Position numbers and translations under genes: made by a program. 64,000 bases of DNA, from positions 2,283,088-2,347,087 of the forward strand of contig NZ_KQ033919.1 of the NCBI RefSeq assembly GCF_000969825.1, given 5' to 3'. The stretch's first letter is position 1; each line of letters opens with the position of its first letter. The notes below the pieces were generated by a model that did no database searches, was not told the origin of the DNA, and saw only the letters and a program-made list of their open reading frames with translations. This DNA comes from Parabacteroides gordonii MS-1 = DSM 23371 (GTDB lineage: Bacteria; Bacteroidota; Bacteroidia; Bacteroidales; Tannerellaceae). This document shows, one piece after another, positions 18,387 to 26,424 of this stretch.

Positions 18387-19946
18387 TTATGCTTGTGTAT
18401 TATTCGTCGTAGTCGTATTTGTTGTTGCGTTTGTACTATTTGTGTTGGCAGTCGGAGTAGCAGCAGTTGTACCGGCAACAGGAGCCTGTACTTTTGCTTC
18501 TTCCCAATGGAACGGTTCGAACTGTGCGTTCGGATCGACCCACGATGCTTTCTTAGAAGCAAAGATAATGAACGGAGCAGCCACAACAACAATAGCACCG
18601 ATAATCAATACGGCAAACCAGACAGTATTACTACCGACAGAGATCTGACTCGGTGGAATAAAGCTCAATATAAACGCCAGTAAAGATCCGCAGAAACCAA
18701 GACCACCGATAAACCACATCAATCCGTTACCACTTTTACCGATACGGAACGGACGGTTAGCCTTTTTCATCCGGTAACGCAAAGCAATAGCGCCGGAGAA
18801 CATCAGCAGATACATCACCAGGTAAAGGATCACGGTCAACTGTGACAGGATCTGGTAGAAACTCTGTACGGAAGGCATTACCACGAACAGTAAGCTCAAC
18901 AGAGTAACGGCACATCCCTGTACCAACAAAATATTTTTCTGTACCCCGATCTTATTTGTTTTCTGGAAGAAAGGAGGCAGATAACCGGCCTTACCCACTG
19001 TAAAGATACCTTTTGACGGACCGGCAACCCATGTCAATACACCGGCCAACACACCGAATGCCAAAGCAACGGCAATGATCGGAGACAACCAGGAAGCATG
19101 GATAAATTTAAAGTAATTGTCGAAGCCGACCAACAAACTCTGTGTCAGGTTAATATCCTTTTCTGGGATAATAACACCCAGCGCAAAAGTACCCAGCACA
19201 AAGATAACAACAGTGATCAACGCACCGATAAATACAGCTTTCGGATAGTTCTTGGAAGGATTATCAACATCCTTTACGTGGATACCGCCCATCTCCATAC
19301 CTGCATAAAACAGGAAGATACTGGAAGCAAGCACCAGATTATCGAACTTAGAGAAATCGGGGAAGAAATTACCGTGGAAGTCCATGTTGGAATGACCGCC
19401 CATAGACAGGTAAACAATTCCGAGAATGATCAACAAGGCAGCGGGAAGGATCGTACCGACGATACCACCTACTTTAGCCACTTTACCAACCCAACTCAAA
19501 CCTTTCAATGAAATAAAGGTAGCCAGCCAGTAGATGATCAACACCACAGCTAATGTGTACATTTTGTTTGAAGCCAGTGTCATGTCGTGTGCATCGTTCA
19601 TCCCGATAAAGGCGATGGATACAGCACCGAAGGTCAACACAGTCGGATACCAGATCGTACTTTCAATCCACTGCACCCAAATAGCGAGGAAACCCCATTT
19701 CTTACCGTAGGCCTCCCCGACCCATCGGAAAACCCCACCTTGTTTATCCTGGAACATGGCCGCCAACTCAGCTGCCACCAACGACGTCGGGATCAAAAAG
19801 ACAATTGCCGCAAAGAGATAATAAAAGGCTGAACTCAATCCGTATACAGCCTCGGCTGGTAGTCCGCGGAGAGACACTACCGCCGTAACATTCATAATCG
19901 CAAGAGTAAAAACTCCAAGTTTTACTGCTTTTCCTACATTTGCCAT
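18387..19946 (-). CDS. gadC: Glutamate/GABA antiporter of the APC superfamily
   Basis: 519 residues with about 12 membrane helices, typical of GadC. Landmarks: GVFTLAIMNVTAVVSLRGLP at the start, the EYGLSS-like YGLSSAFYYLFAA, GGVFRWVGEAYG, and FYAGMEMGGIHVKDVDNPS. It exchanges extracellular glutamate for intracellular GABA, exporting the product of GadB and so consuming protons. The C-terminal extension after about residue 475 (WVDPNAQFEPFHWEEAKV) could be the pH-gating plug known for GadC; the last 30 residues are a low-complexity Ala/Thr/Asn tail, longer than usual. It is transcribed away from the potassium channel gene and lies about 8 kb from gadB, because other genes sit between the two halves of the locus. 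Confidence 0.9.
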   Translation of the reverse strand: MANVGKAVKLGVFTLAIMNVTAVVSLRGLPAEAVYGLSSAFYYLFAAIVFLIPTSLVAAELAAMFQDKQGGVFRWVGEAYGKKWGFLAIWVQWIESTIWYPTVLTFGAVSIAFIGMNDAHDMTLASNKMYTLAVVLIIYWLATFISLKGLSWVGKVAKVGGIVGTILPAALLIILGIVYLSMGGHSNMDFHGNFFPDFSKFDNLVLASSIFLFYAGMEMGGIHVKDVDNPSKNYPKAVFIGALITVVIFVLGTFALGVIIPEKDINLTQSLLVGFDNYFKFIHASWLSPIIAVALAFGVLAGVLTWVAGPSKGIFTVGKAGYLPPFFQKTNKIGVQKNILLVQGCAVTLLSLLFVVMPSVQSFYQILSQLTVILYLVMYLLMFSGAIALRYRMKKANRPFRIGKSGNGLMWFIGGLGFCGSLLAFILSFIPPSQISVGSNTVWFAVLIIGAIVVVAAPFIIFASKKASWVDPNAQFEPFHWEEAKVQAPVAGTTAATPTANTNSTNATTNTTTTNNTQA

Positions 19947-20145
19947 GAATTTACTGTTTAAATGTGAATTTTGTATTGTTTAGTTTCGCTTTAAATATGA
20001 CAGTAAAACAAATCGGTATTGTGTTAGTTTGTCAATAGGATGTCAAACTAGGTTAATTAACAGAATAGTGTTAAAAACAAAATCAGGGGATTCGCTGTTA
20101 GATAACCTAAAATATTTCTGTCTAAACGCCTAAATATGAAACGCA

Positions 20146-20898
20146 ATGAAGTCTGCACTGAATGATTTTATTTATGAGAAGAAAGGGATCTATGGAATAC
20201 TGCATGTTATCATATTGCTACTTTCATTATTTCTTATTGTAACAATTTCAATCGATACGTTCAACAATATCCCTTTCCTGACACAGGGGTCTTACCTGAA
20301 AATACAGTTCTGGATCTGTATGTTCTTTATCGCCGATTTCGTTTTGGAGTTTTTCTTATCAAAACGTAAAATATATTACTTGCAGACTCACCTCATTTTC
20401 TTAATTGTATCTATTCCTTATCTTAATATTATCAATTATTACGGGATCGAATTCTCACCGGAGATCACTTATTTCCTTCGCTTTATTCCGTTGGCACGTA
20501 GCGGTTACGCACTGGCTATCGTGGTGGGATGGCTATCTTCCAATAAGGCTTCAGGGCTGTTCGTATCCTACCTGACCATGTTGCTGGCTACCGTCTATTT
20601 CTCCAGCCTGATATTCTTCGTGATCGAACATAAAGTAAACCCACAGGTAGTAGCCTATGACGATGCCCTCTGGTGGGCGTTCATGGATGTAACGACAGTC
20701 GGTTCGAATATTTACGCCGTTACGCCCACAGGCCGAATACTGTCTGTCCTGCTGGCAGCCCTGGGAATGATGATGTTCCCCATCTTCACCGTTTATGTAA
20801 CCAGCCTCGTACAGAATGCGAATAAAAGAAAGAATGAGTTATATAACGGGGAGGATGCACCGGAAACAGACACAAAACAAAAGTCTCAAAATGGATGA
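20146..20898 (+). CDS. Potassium-channel family membrane protein
   Basis: 250 residues with six predicted membrane helices and a pore loop, the layout of a voltage-gated-type K+ channel subunit. Helices are clear at about 18-38, 50-70, 78-95, 115-130, 145-165 and 195-220. The pore region reads ALWWAFMDVTTVGSNIYAV, so the selectivity filter is TVGSN rather than canonical TVGYG. The S4-like segment (FLRFIPLARSGYAL) has only two or three basic residues. Channels of this kind sit next to gad genes in Bacteroides and are thought to balance charge during acid stress. It is divergent from gadC with a 199-bp shared promoter region. A bidirectional terminator follows. Confidence 0.85.
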   Translation: MKSALNDFIYEKKGIYGILHVIILLLSLFLIVTISIDTFNNIPFLTQGSYLKIQFWICMFFIADFVLEFFLSKRKIYYLQTHLIFLIVSIPYLNIINYYGIEFSPEITYFLRFIPLARSGYALAIVVGWLSSNKASGLFVSYLTMLLATVYFSSLIFFVIEHKVNPQVVAYDDALWWAFMDVTTVGSNIYAVTPTGRILSVLLAALGMMMFPIFTVYVTSLVQNANKRKNELYNGEDAPETDTKQKSQNG

Positions 20899-20925
20899 TA
20901 AAAGTCAAAACAATTTATAATAATA

Positions 20926-20972
20926 AAGGCTGTGCCCTGATTCCGTATGGAAGGATGGCACAGCCTTATTTA
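20926..20972. terminator. Bidirectional terminator between the K+ channel and the surface-protein gene
   Basis: AAGGCTGTGCC (20926-20936) pairs perfectly with GGCACAGCCTT (20957-20967), and an inner TTCC/GGAA stem lies in the loop; TTATTTAT follows. The two flanking genes are tail to tail. Confidence 0.82.
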
Positions 20973-20987
20973 TGTAAGAGCAGATAG

Positions 20988-22730
20988 TTATTCGCTTATG
21001 CTAACTTTATAGCTCTGGTCATTCAAACGGACAACGTAAATGCCCTGCGGCAATTGCATTTGGGTATCACCGGAGATCATGGCTGATTTTATCAGCCGGC
21101 CTTGCATATTAAATACACTTACCTTAACAGGGGCTTCCGGTTGGATATACAAAACTCCACCTGTCACATAGACCTTTGAGCCCGTTATTATCTTTTCGTT
21201 GGCAGTTGCCGTATTCTTAACAATGCCAGTGATTTTGATAACCATATCCGCAGTTACCCTATCTGTTACGTAATTCATATCGGCATCCGGTTCCAGCGTC
21301 TTGTCACCAACGGTAACAACCGGTTTCGACTCGTTGTATTCTTCATCCAATGTCAATGAGAAGCGGAAACGTTCGCCATCTTCTATTTTAGATATACCTT
21401 CACTCGGCGTGGTTGTTGCACCTGTCAGGAGAGGAAGCGTTACATTGCGCAAGGCTTGAAGAGCCGGGTAATCATCTTTTCTCAATTGCCATGTAAGAGC
21501 TCCTTCCGGCAGGTTTTTATTGAGTTCACCAACAAACTCCTGGCTCTTCATCGATGCTTCGCTCGCTTCGTCTTTAGAATAATAACAATTGCTAATCGTT
21601 GATTCTCCTGTTGATAAACAGCAAGTAGGGTCAACGTAAGATCCAGTAATAGCTTGACTCTTTAATGCTGGAACAACACTCCAACTATTTGAAAGTATAC
21701 TCTTAGCAAGTAAACCAGGAACTATCCCTGCTGTATATGCATAAGATGTACCACCCTCCTGTTTGTTTTCCACTTTCGCGCTAAGCGACTCACCTCGACT
21801 ACCACAGTTCAGGATTTTACTACTGTTATTGGCATAAGATGCGATTCCGCCAGCATAAGCAACTAACTGGTCGGCATCTCCGGAACCATAACTTTCTATC
21901 TTACCATAGCTAATGCAATTAATAACTTTCGTACCATTGTCCACAATTCCGACAATACCAGAAGCCTCTGCGGTGCTGGAACCGCCTGTCGAAATAACTT
22001 CACTACGAAAACTGCCATAACTACGACAATTGTCAATCGTACTATTATATGCTTTAGCAACCAAACCAACAACATCACACCAAGCATTCTTACCGGTTAT
22101 CCGTACGGAATAAGTACCTTCTGTCGTGCAATTGATTATTTGACCATCCCAAAAATTACCAGCTAACCCTGCTACCGACCAACTGATGCTGACAGCTTTC
22201 CCTTCGATATCGATTTTTGTATCAACCATGCGGATGTTTTTAAGGATAGCCCCTTTCGAGTTATTGAATAAAGCTGTAGAGACACTATGATTAGCCTCAT
22301 CTTCATAAATCCTACTAAATTTTAAATTACAATTCTTTATGGCGTACCCGTCGCCATCATACGTCCCTGCAAACCATGCACCATTACCGATCCTAGGCAT
22401 ATCTTCTCCATCCTCATAAACGATATCAGCAATTTGCTTAAAATAAACCCCTTCCAATATTTTAGGCCAATTACCGGAAGCATCCTTAGCCAATGTCTCA
22501 AGACTACTTAAATGTTCCTTGGTAGCAATCAGATAGGGATCCGCTTCCGTACCGGAACCTCCGGCGAAAGAGGAAGCATCTGCCTTGGTTGTGATTTGTG
22601 GAATGGCGCTGTCAAACATGACGGGTTCACCAAGTTTCATTGACGCAAATGCACCTGCATTTGTCTGTGCCTGGGCACAATAGATACCCAATACAAGGGT
22701 AACAAGCGTTAAAATCTTTTTCATACGCAT
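20988..22730 (-). CDS. Secreted repeat (GLUG-like) surface protein with Por-like C-terminal domain
   Basis: 580 residues with a signal peptide (MKKILTLVTLVLGIYCAQAQ; an upstream MR gives a start two codons earlier). Residues about 55-380 hold the GSGTEADPYLIATKEHL motif and repeated short units such as INCTTEGTYS, IDNCRSYGSF, INCISYGKIES and LNCGSRGES, the pattern of GLUG-type or right-handed beta-helix adhesins. A domain around 440-510 precedes a C-terminal segment (VSVFNMQGRLIKSA, then LPQGIYVVRLNDQ) like the type IX secretion sorting domains or Parabacteroides DUF6383. Probably a surface or secreted adhesin. It is the last gene of a minus-strand series beginning with the HU-like gene at 24890 and may be under the same switch. 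No enzymatic residues recognised. Confidence 0.75.
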   Translation of the reverse strand: MRMKKILTLVTLVLGIYCAQAQTNAGAFASMKLGEPVMFDSAIPQITTKADASSFAGGSGTEADPYLIATKEHLSSLETLAKDASGNWPKILEGVYFKQIADIVYEDGEDMPRIGNGAWFAGTYDGDGYAIKNCNLKFSRIYEDEANHSVSTALFNNSKGAILKNIRMVDTKIDIEGKAVSISWSVAGLAGNFWDGQIINCTTEGTYSVRITGKNAWCDVVGLVAKAYNSTIDNCRSYGSFRSEVISTGGSSTAEASGIVGIVDNGTKVINCISYGKIESYGSGDADQLVAYAGGIASYANNSSKILNCGSRGESLSAKVENKQEGGTSYAYTAGIVPGLLAKSILSNSWSVVPALKSQAITGSYVDPTCCLSTGESTISNCYYSKDEASEASMKSQEFVGELNKNLPEGALTWQLRKDDYPALQALRNVTLPLLTGATTTPSEGISKIEDGERFRFSLTLDEEYNESKPVVTVGDKTLEPDADMNYVTDRVTADMVIKITGIVKNTATANEKIITGSKVYVTGGVLYIQPEAPVKVSVFNMQGRLIKSAMISGDTQMQLPQGIYVVRLNDQSYKVSISE

Positions 22731-22807
22731 TAATATATTTGTTGATAAAATAGAGTTAGGCCAACTGTTGAGTGTGGTCTGTTTTAGTAGTTAACATATT
22801 CTAAGTG

Positions 22808-22838
22808 CACCGTCTAACCAATGTTGGTTAGACAGGCT
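22808..22838 (-). repeat. Intercistronic palindrome, copy 1
   Basis: 22812-22833 is a perfect dyad: GTCTAACCAA, TG, TTGGTTAGAC. The surrounding 31 bases (starting CACCGTCTAACCAA) recur with about four changes at 24031-24061. In both places the element lies 70-80 bp upstream of a minus-strand gene start. Likely an mRNA hairpin or a protein site shared by the two genes. Confidence 0.55.
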
Positions 22839-22854
22839 GCAAAAAACTATATAA

Positions 22855-23967
22855 TCAGATTCTTACTTTAACTATCTTTTGGTTGATACGGATCAGGTAG
22901 ATACCTGACTGCAGGTTTGATATTTGTGCTGATCCATTAACGAACGCATTATAATAACATCCACCAAGGATCGAATATACTTGAACTGACATATTTTCCG
23001 GAGTTTCTACATAGAGAATACCATCTTGACTATAAACACGTACATTCTCCAATACAGGAGTTTCCACCTGAGTAGATGAGTTTTCCGGGTAATAGGTATA
23101 AGTCTGACTTGTAACTACCCATTCCGGAGTTTCATTATCCCAATAGTTTTTTACTTTGACAGTAGTAGTTACCGGATTTTCCCCTTCCGTCTCAGTCAAT
23201 GTCTCTGATAAAAGAGCCAAATCTGCGTCTGCAGAAAATCGTTGATAAAGTTGCATTAATTCACTGTTATCCGTATAACTATATATCCATTTCCCTAATT
23301 GATATGTGGCATTATCCAAGCTTGTTTCAGACAACCGTCCCTGATCATCATAAGTATATGTCAGCTTATTATTAAACACCCATTCGTCTTTATCTGCTTC
23401 ATTACTATTTTTGTTATAGTTTATATAACTCTTTATTTGTCCGTTTTCCATATATTCCGTTTCTATTTTTCCCCGAATAACAGTAAAAGCTGTTTCACTT
23501 GTCCGGGTTGTATCAACATATATTTCAACACCATTCAATCCATTATATGTATACTCTTCCACACGATGACGATTAACCAACAGATCTCTCAAATCATAAC
23601 TCAAAATATGCCCCTGATCATTATATGTAGAAGTTATCTTTATTGAATCATTCCAGACTTTACCATCCTATTTCTGAGTAATGACCGCTGTTTTATTACC
23701 AGCTGCATCATAGGTATTAGATGTTTTAGAAAAATTAGTCCAATCCTTTGACAAAGCATTCCAGGTATACACCAATTCTTCCGACACCTTTTTATCGTCA
23801 GTATACGTATAAACCGTTTTGGATACATTCTCCGCAGCATTGCGTTGGATAATGCTATCGACATTTTGTGTAGCATTACTTTTTACAAGAGGATTACTGA
23901 CTTGTGCATTTACAGTTGAATTAAAAGCTAATCCAATAGCTACTAGTGCGATGTAATAATGTTTCAT
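22855..23967 (-). pseudogene. Secreted YD-repeat-like protein interrupted by an in-frame amber codon
   Basis: One reading frame from ATG at 23967 to the stop at 22855 (371 codons), broken only by TAG at 23670-23668 (codon 100). Residues 1-22 are a signal peptide (MKHYYIALVAIGLAFNSTVNA). Before the stop: VYTYTDDKKVSEELVYTWN and TSNTYDAAGNKTAVITQK; after it: DGKVWNDSIKITSTYNDQGH and further TYDDQGRLSETS units, so the same repeat pattern continues across the stop. The end (PENMSVQVYSILGG, then LQSGIYLIRINQKIV) is a Por-like sorting domain. A CAG-to-TAG change would explain the stop. The part after it has no good start of its own (TTG at 23604). Unless the amber is read through, a 99-residue fragment is made. 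Confidence 0.72.
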
Positions 23968-24030
23968 GATAAATTTACTTGATTATTAAATGAAATATAT
24001 TCTCTTTCTTGTTTTAACATTCTTTAGGCG

Positions 24031-24120
24031 CACCGTCTAACCAACGTAGGTTAGGCAGGCTAAGTGCCTTTAGTGAGTGTGTGTAAGTGCCGTTGGTTAG
24101 ACAGTCTATCCAACGGCACT
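24031..24120 (-). repeat. Intercistronic palindromes, copy 2 plus a large hairpin
   Basis: 24035-24056 is an imperfect dyad (GTCTAACCAACG / TAGGTTAGGC) matching the element at 22808-22838. Next to it, 24086-24120 is a 35-bp hairpin with arms AGTGCCGTTGGTTAGAC and GTCTATCCAACGGCACT (one mismatch, single-base loop). On the minus strand the hairpin follows the HU-like gene, so it may be its terminator or an mRNA-stabilising structure. Confidence 0.55.
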
Positions 24121-24128
24121 GAGGAAGA

Positions 24129-24890
24129 CTATTCAATAACAGGACGGTCATCCTCACCACCGCCACCCGGTTTTTCGCCTACATAAAGCAGTACCGGGAA
24201 CGTATAGGTACGTGGTTCTTTTACCAGCTTGTTGCCGGCAGCAGACTGGGTAACAATGCTTAGCGTGTATTCGCCGTCTTCAAGAGCAGGCAACATTACA
24301 GTCAGTTCAGAAGGATTGTTATGAACTAGCAACGGGCTTTTCTGTGCCGTGCCGCCCGCCTTGGTGAAGAAAACACCTATACCGGCATCGTCGCCGGCTA
24401 CTTTGATGTTCGATCCGGAAATAACGACAGGAGCAGCAGAAGTGAGTTGTGTGTTCATCTCGCCGGTCGTAGAGTCGATAATCGAGTTGATGACCGGGCC
24501 GGTGACGGCGGGACGGGTATCTATCTCTACGTTCTTCAACGTATCACGCAGCAGTTTAGCGGGTACATAGCTGGCTGTGAGTTTGTTTTTAGCAGGATCG
24601 AAAGCGGCTTTTTCGCCTTCGAAAGGGCCTGTGATGGTTGCCATATACTGGCCTACACCGTCAACGACACTTTTACCTTCCGCAATAGCGGTTACCTTTT
24701 CCTGATCGCCCATCCCCAGGATGTATTCGATCGTATCCAGTCGCAGTTCGGAACCACGAGCCAGGATGCGTTCGGCGATTTGCTTGTTACGTACTGTTCC
24801 GGTTATACGGGGCTTCGCTGTGTAATCGCCTTTACGCTCGGTAACGGCATTGTCGTAAAGATCGGCAGTTAAAATGATTTTTTCAGCCAT
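24129..24890 (-). CDS. HU-like DNA-binding domain protein with DUF4469 Ig-like domain
   Basis: 253 residues, no signal peptide. The N-terminal 120 residues resemble the Bacteroidales HU-type DNA-binding domain (starting MAEKIILTADLYDNAVTE, then RNKQIAERILARGSEL and the YVPAKLLRDTLKNVEI end). The C-terminal part (about 135-240, APVVISGSNIKVAGDDAGIG, then ELTVMLPALEDGEYTLSI) is a beta-sandwich of the DUF4469 type. Proteins with this architecture (HU-HIG group) are often found beside site-specific recombinases in this order. It begins 55 bp from the left arm of the invertible segment at 24945-25370, so it is the first gene that segment would drive. Role unknown; a nucleoid or regulatory role is inferred. 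Confidence 0.8.
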   Translation of the reverse strand: MAEKIILTADLYDNAVTERKGDYTAKPRITGTVRNKQIAERILARGSELRLDTIEYILGMGDQEKVTAIAEGKSVVDGVGQYMATITGPFEGEKAAFDPAKNKLTASYVPAKLLRDTLKNVEIDTRPAVTGPVINSIIDSTTGEMNTQLTSAAPVVISGSNIKVAGDDAGIGVFFTKAGGTAQKSPLLVHNNPSELTVMLPALEDGEYTLSIVTQSAAGNKLVKEPRTYTFPVLLYVGEKPGGGGEDDRPVIE

Positions 24891-24944
24891 AATACTTTGA
24901 ATTATACCCGCTGGTTGGGCAGGGAGTTACCTTTGATACTTAAA

Positions 24945-25370
24945 CCTTATTTGTGAAATAAGGGTCGGTTTATCTTAGGGTTTAATATTGACAGATAGTA
25001 ACTTACTCCCCTCTGGAGAGGGGGTAGGGGGTGTGTAATTTGCCGAACTAAAGCACGAACTATATAGATTGAGCGGATTTTATCTGTGATTTTCTATCTG
25101 GATAGTCTTTATTTGAAGCTTTAACACACCCCCTGCCCCCTCTCCAGAGGGGAAAAGTTACCCTCCGCCCCACTATGCCCATACCCCACGAAAAACCGCC
25201 TGGATTCAGTCTTTTTAGCGAAATCGTCCCCCACCCACCTAAATATAAGCAGACAAGTTTGTTTTGTTTAAAAGAAAATACATATCTTTGCCCCGTTCCC
25301 ACACTAGTACAAGCCGTGATTTTCAAGATTGGCTTCAAAGGGGGCAACATACCTTATTTCACAAATAAGG
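24945..25370. promoter_or_regulatory. Candidate invertible promoter segment (OFF orientation)
   Basis: CCTTATTTGTGAAATAAGG at 24945-24963 is repeated in perfect inverted orientation as CCTTATTTCACAAATAAGG at 25352-25370. The arms are the same palindrome but the 3-base centre (GTG/CAC) shows the inverted order. Between them, on the plus strand, TATCTTTG (25283-25290) with TTTG at 25258-25261 forms a good -33/-7 promoter that faces the 3' end of the recombinase gene. Inversion would move the -7 box to about 25032-25025 on the minus strand, pointing at the HU-like gene. No such promoter is seen toward that gene now. A nested 28-bp inverted repeat lies at 25008-25035 and 25125-25152. These elements fill the 484-bp gap. 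Confidence 0.7.
25008..25152. repeat. Nested 28-bp GC-rich inverted repeat
   Basis: 25008-25035 (beginning CCCCTCTGGAGAGGGGGTAG) and 25125-25152 (ending CCCCCTCTCCAGAGGGG) are reverse complements with one mismatch. Each holds its own palindrome CCCCTCT-GG-AGAGGGG. The high GC differs sharply from the AT-rich surroundings. It resembles a small intergenic palindromic element rather than coding DNA. Confidence 0.7.
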
Positions 25371-25374
25371 TTCC

Positions 25375-26307
25375 TTAAGCCCTCATCCCTACCAGGCCAT
25401 CCAGTCCTTTTGTGATTATCTTATTGGCAGCATCGAGCATCGACTGATCTAGTTTTGCCAGATAGTGCCGTGTCGTGCGCTCCGACGTATGGCCGAGCAT
25501 CTGACCGATGAGGGCTACCGGTGTACCGTTACGCAGCGCTTCTGTTGCCCAGGTATGACGGAAGACATACGAGGTAAGGTGGATCGGGATGGATAACTGC
25601 TCGCCGATCTCCGTCAGATAACCGTTATACCGGTGCAAGGCACGTTTATAGGCTTCGTAAAGCTGTTCGCTGTCACCGGTTTCGGGCAATACCGGAAAGA
25701 GGTAACGGCTGGCGGGTGAAGCGTATTTATCGAGCAGTCGCTGCATACCGGGGGTGATATGGATGTGTATCAGGGTACCGGTTTTGCAGCGGTTGTACAC
25801 CAGTTCACCGTCCACAATATTCTCGCGGGTGAGGTGTGCCAGGTCGACAAACGGCATACCGCAGGCCAGGAAGGAGAAAAGACCGAAGTCTTTCGCCTGT
25901 TGCAGACCGGGATCACCGGAGACGTCGAGCCGGGCAATTTCTTCGAGCGTTTCGATACGCAGCGCACGTTTGGCGGTCTCTTCCGCCCGGAGGATGAGGT
26001 GGGCGAAAGGCGACAGACGGCCGACCGGGGCAACGCCTTCGCGCACGGCTGTGTTGCAGATGGCGCGGAGATTGCTTAGGTAGCTGTTTATCGAGTTGGT
26101 TTTCAGATGTCCACCGGCTTGCAGCCAGTAGAGGAAGCGATCGATCATACCGGGGGTGATGTCGGCAAAAGACAGTTCGGCGTTGCCGCAGAACCGCAGG
26201 AACCAGTTGGAGGAAGCCCGGTAAAGGTCGGCGGTAGCATGTTTGCCCGCCTTGCGTTTGCGTTTCACCAGCGTGTCGGTGTAGGTGAAAAAGGTTGTTG
26301 TTGTCAT
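25375..26307 (-). CDS. Tyrosine-type site-specific recombinase
   Basis: 310 residues from the ATG at 26307 (MTTTTFFTYTDTLVKRKRKA); the open frame goes further up but that part is not like the family. The N-terminal SAM-like DNA-binding domain spans about 5-95 and the catalytic domain about 110-290. Catalytic boxes: Lys in YNRCKTGTLIHI, Arg in TSYVFRHTWATEAL, His in LGHTSERTTRHYL and the Tyr nucleophile in RHYLAKLD. The first catalytic Arg, normally in RGMxFVDxAYL, is replaced by Cys149 in ACGMPFVDLAHL. Length and type match Bacteroidales recombinases that flip invertible promoters. The stop codon is 5 bp from the right arm of the inverted repeat at 24945-25370, so that segment is its likely target. 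Confidence 0.88.
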   Translation of the reverse strand: MTTTTFFTYTDTLVKRKRKAGKHATADLYRASSNWFLRFCGNAELSFADITPGMIDRFLYWLQAGGHLKTNSINSYLSNLRAICNTAVREGVAPVGRLSPFAHLILRAEETAKRALRIETLEEIARLDVSGDPGLQQAKDFGLFSFLACGMPFVDLAHLTRENIVDGELVYNRCKTGTLIHIHITPGMQRLLDKYASPASRYLFPVLPETGDSEQLYEAYKRALHRYNGYLTEIGEQLSIPIHLTSYVFRHTWATEALRNGTPVALIGQMLGHTSERTTRHYLAKLDQSMLDAANKIITKGLDGLVGMRA

Positions 26308-26385
26308 AAATAATATATTAATGTGGCAATATGCCGATAATGAGAAAAAGTGAAACAATTTGTCTTGCATATCAATTGAAAATAA

Positions 26386-26393
26386 TATCTTTG
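26386..26393 (+). promoter_or_regulatory. Promoter for the ORF6N gene
   Basis: TATCTTTG fits TAnnTTTG; a TTTG and a TTG lie 18-23 bp upstream. Start codon at 26425. The region is shared with the divergent recombinase gene. Confidence 0.6.
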
Positions 26394-26424
26394 CCTTCAT
26401 ATTAACAATCAAAACATATTAATT

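Noticed and set aside
22855-23604. Separate gene starting at 23604
   Set aside because: Same frame as the upstream part, only a TTG start, no signal peptide; it is the second half of the interrupted gene.
24034-24045. CCGTCTAACC as an ECF -10 element on the plus strand
   Set aside because: The -35-like TAACA is only 14 bp away, the direction is antisense to the genes, and the sequence is better explained by the dyad.
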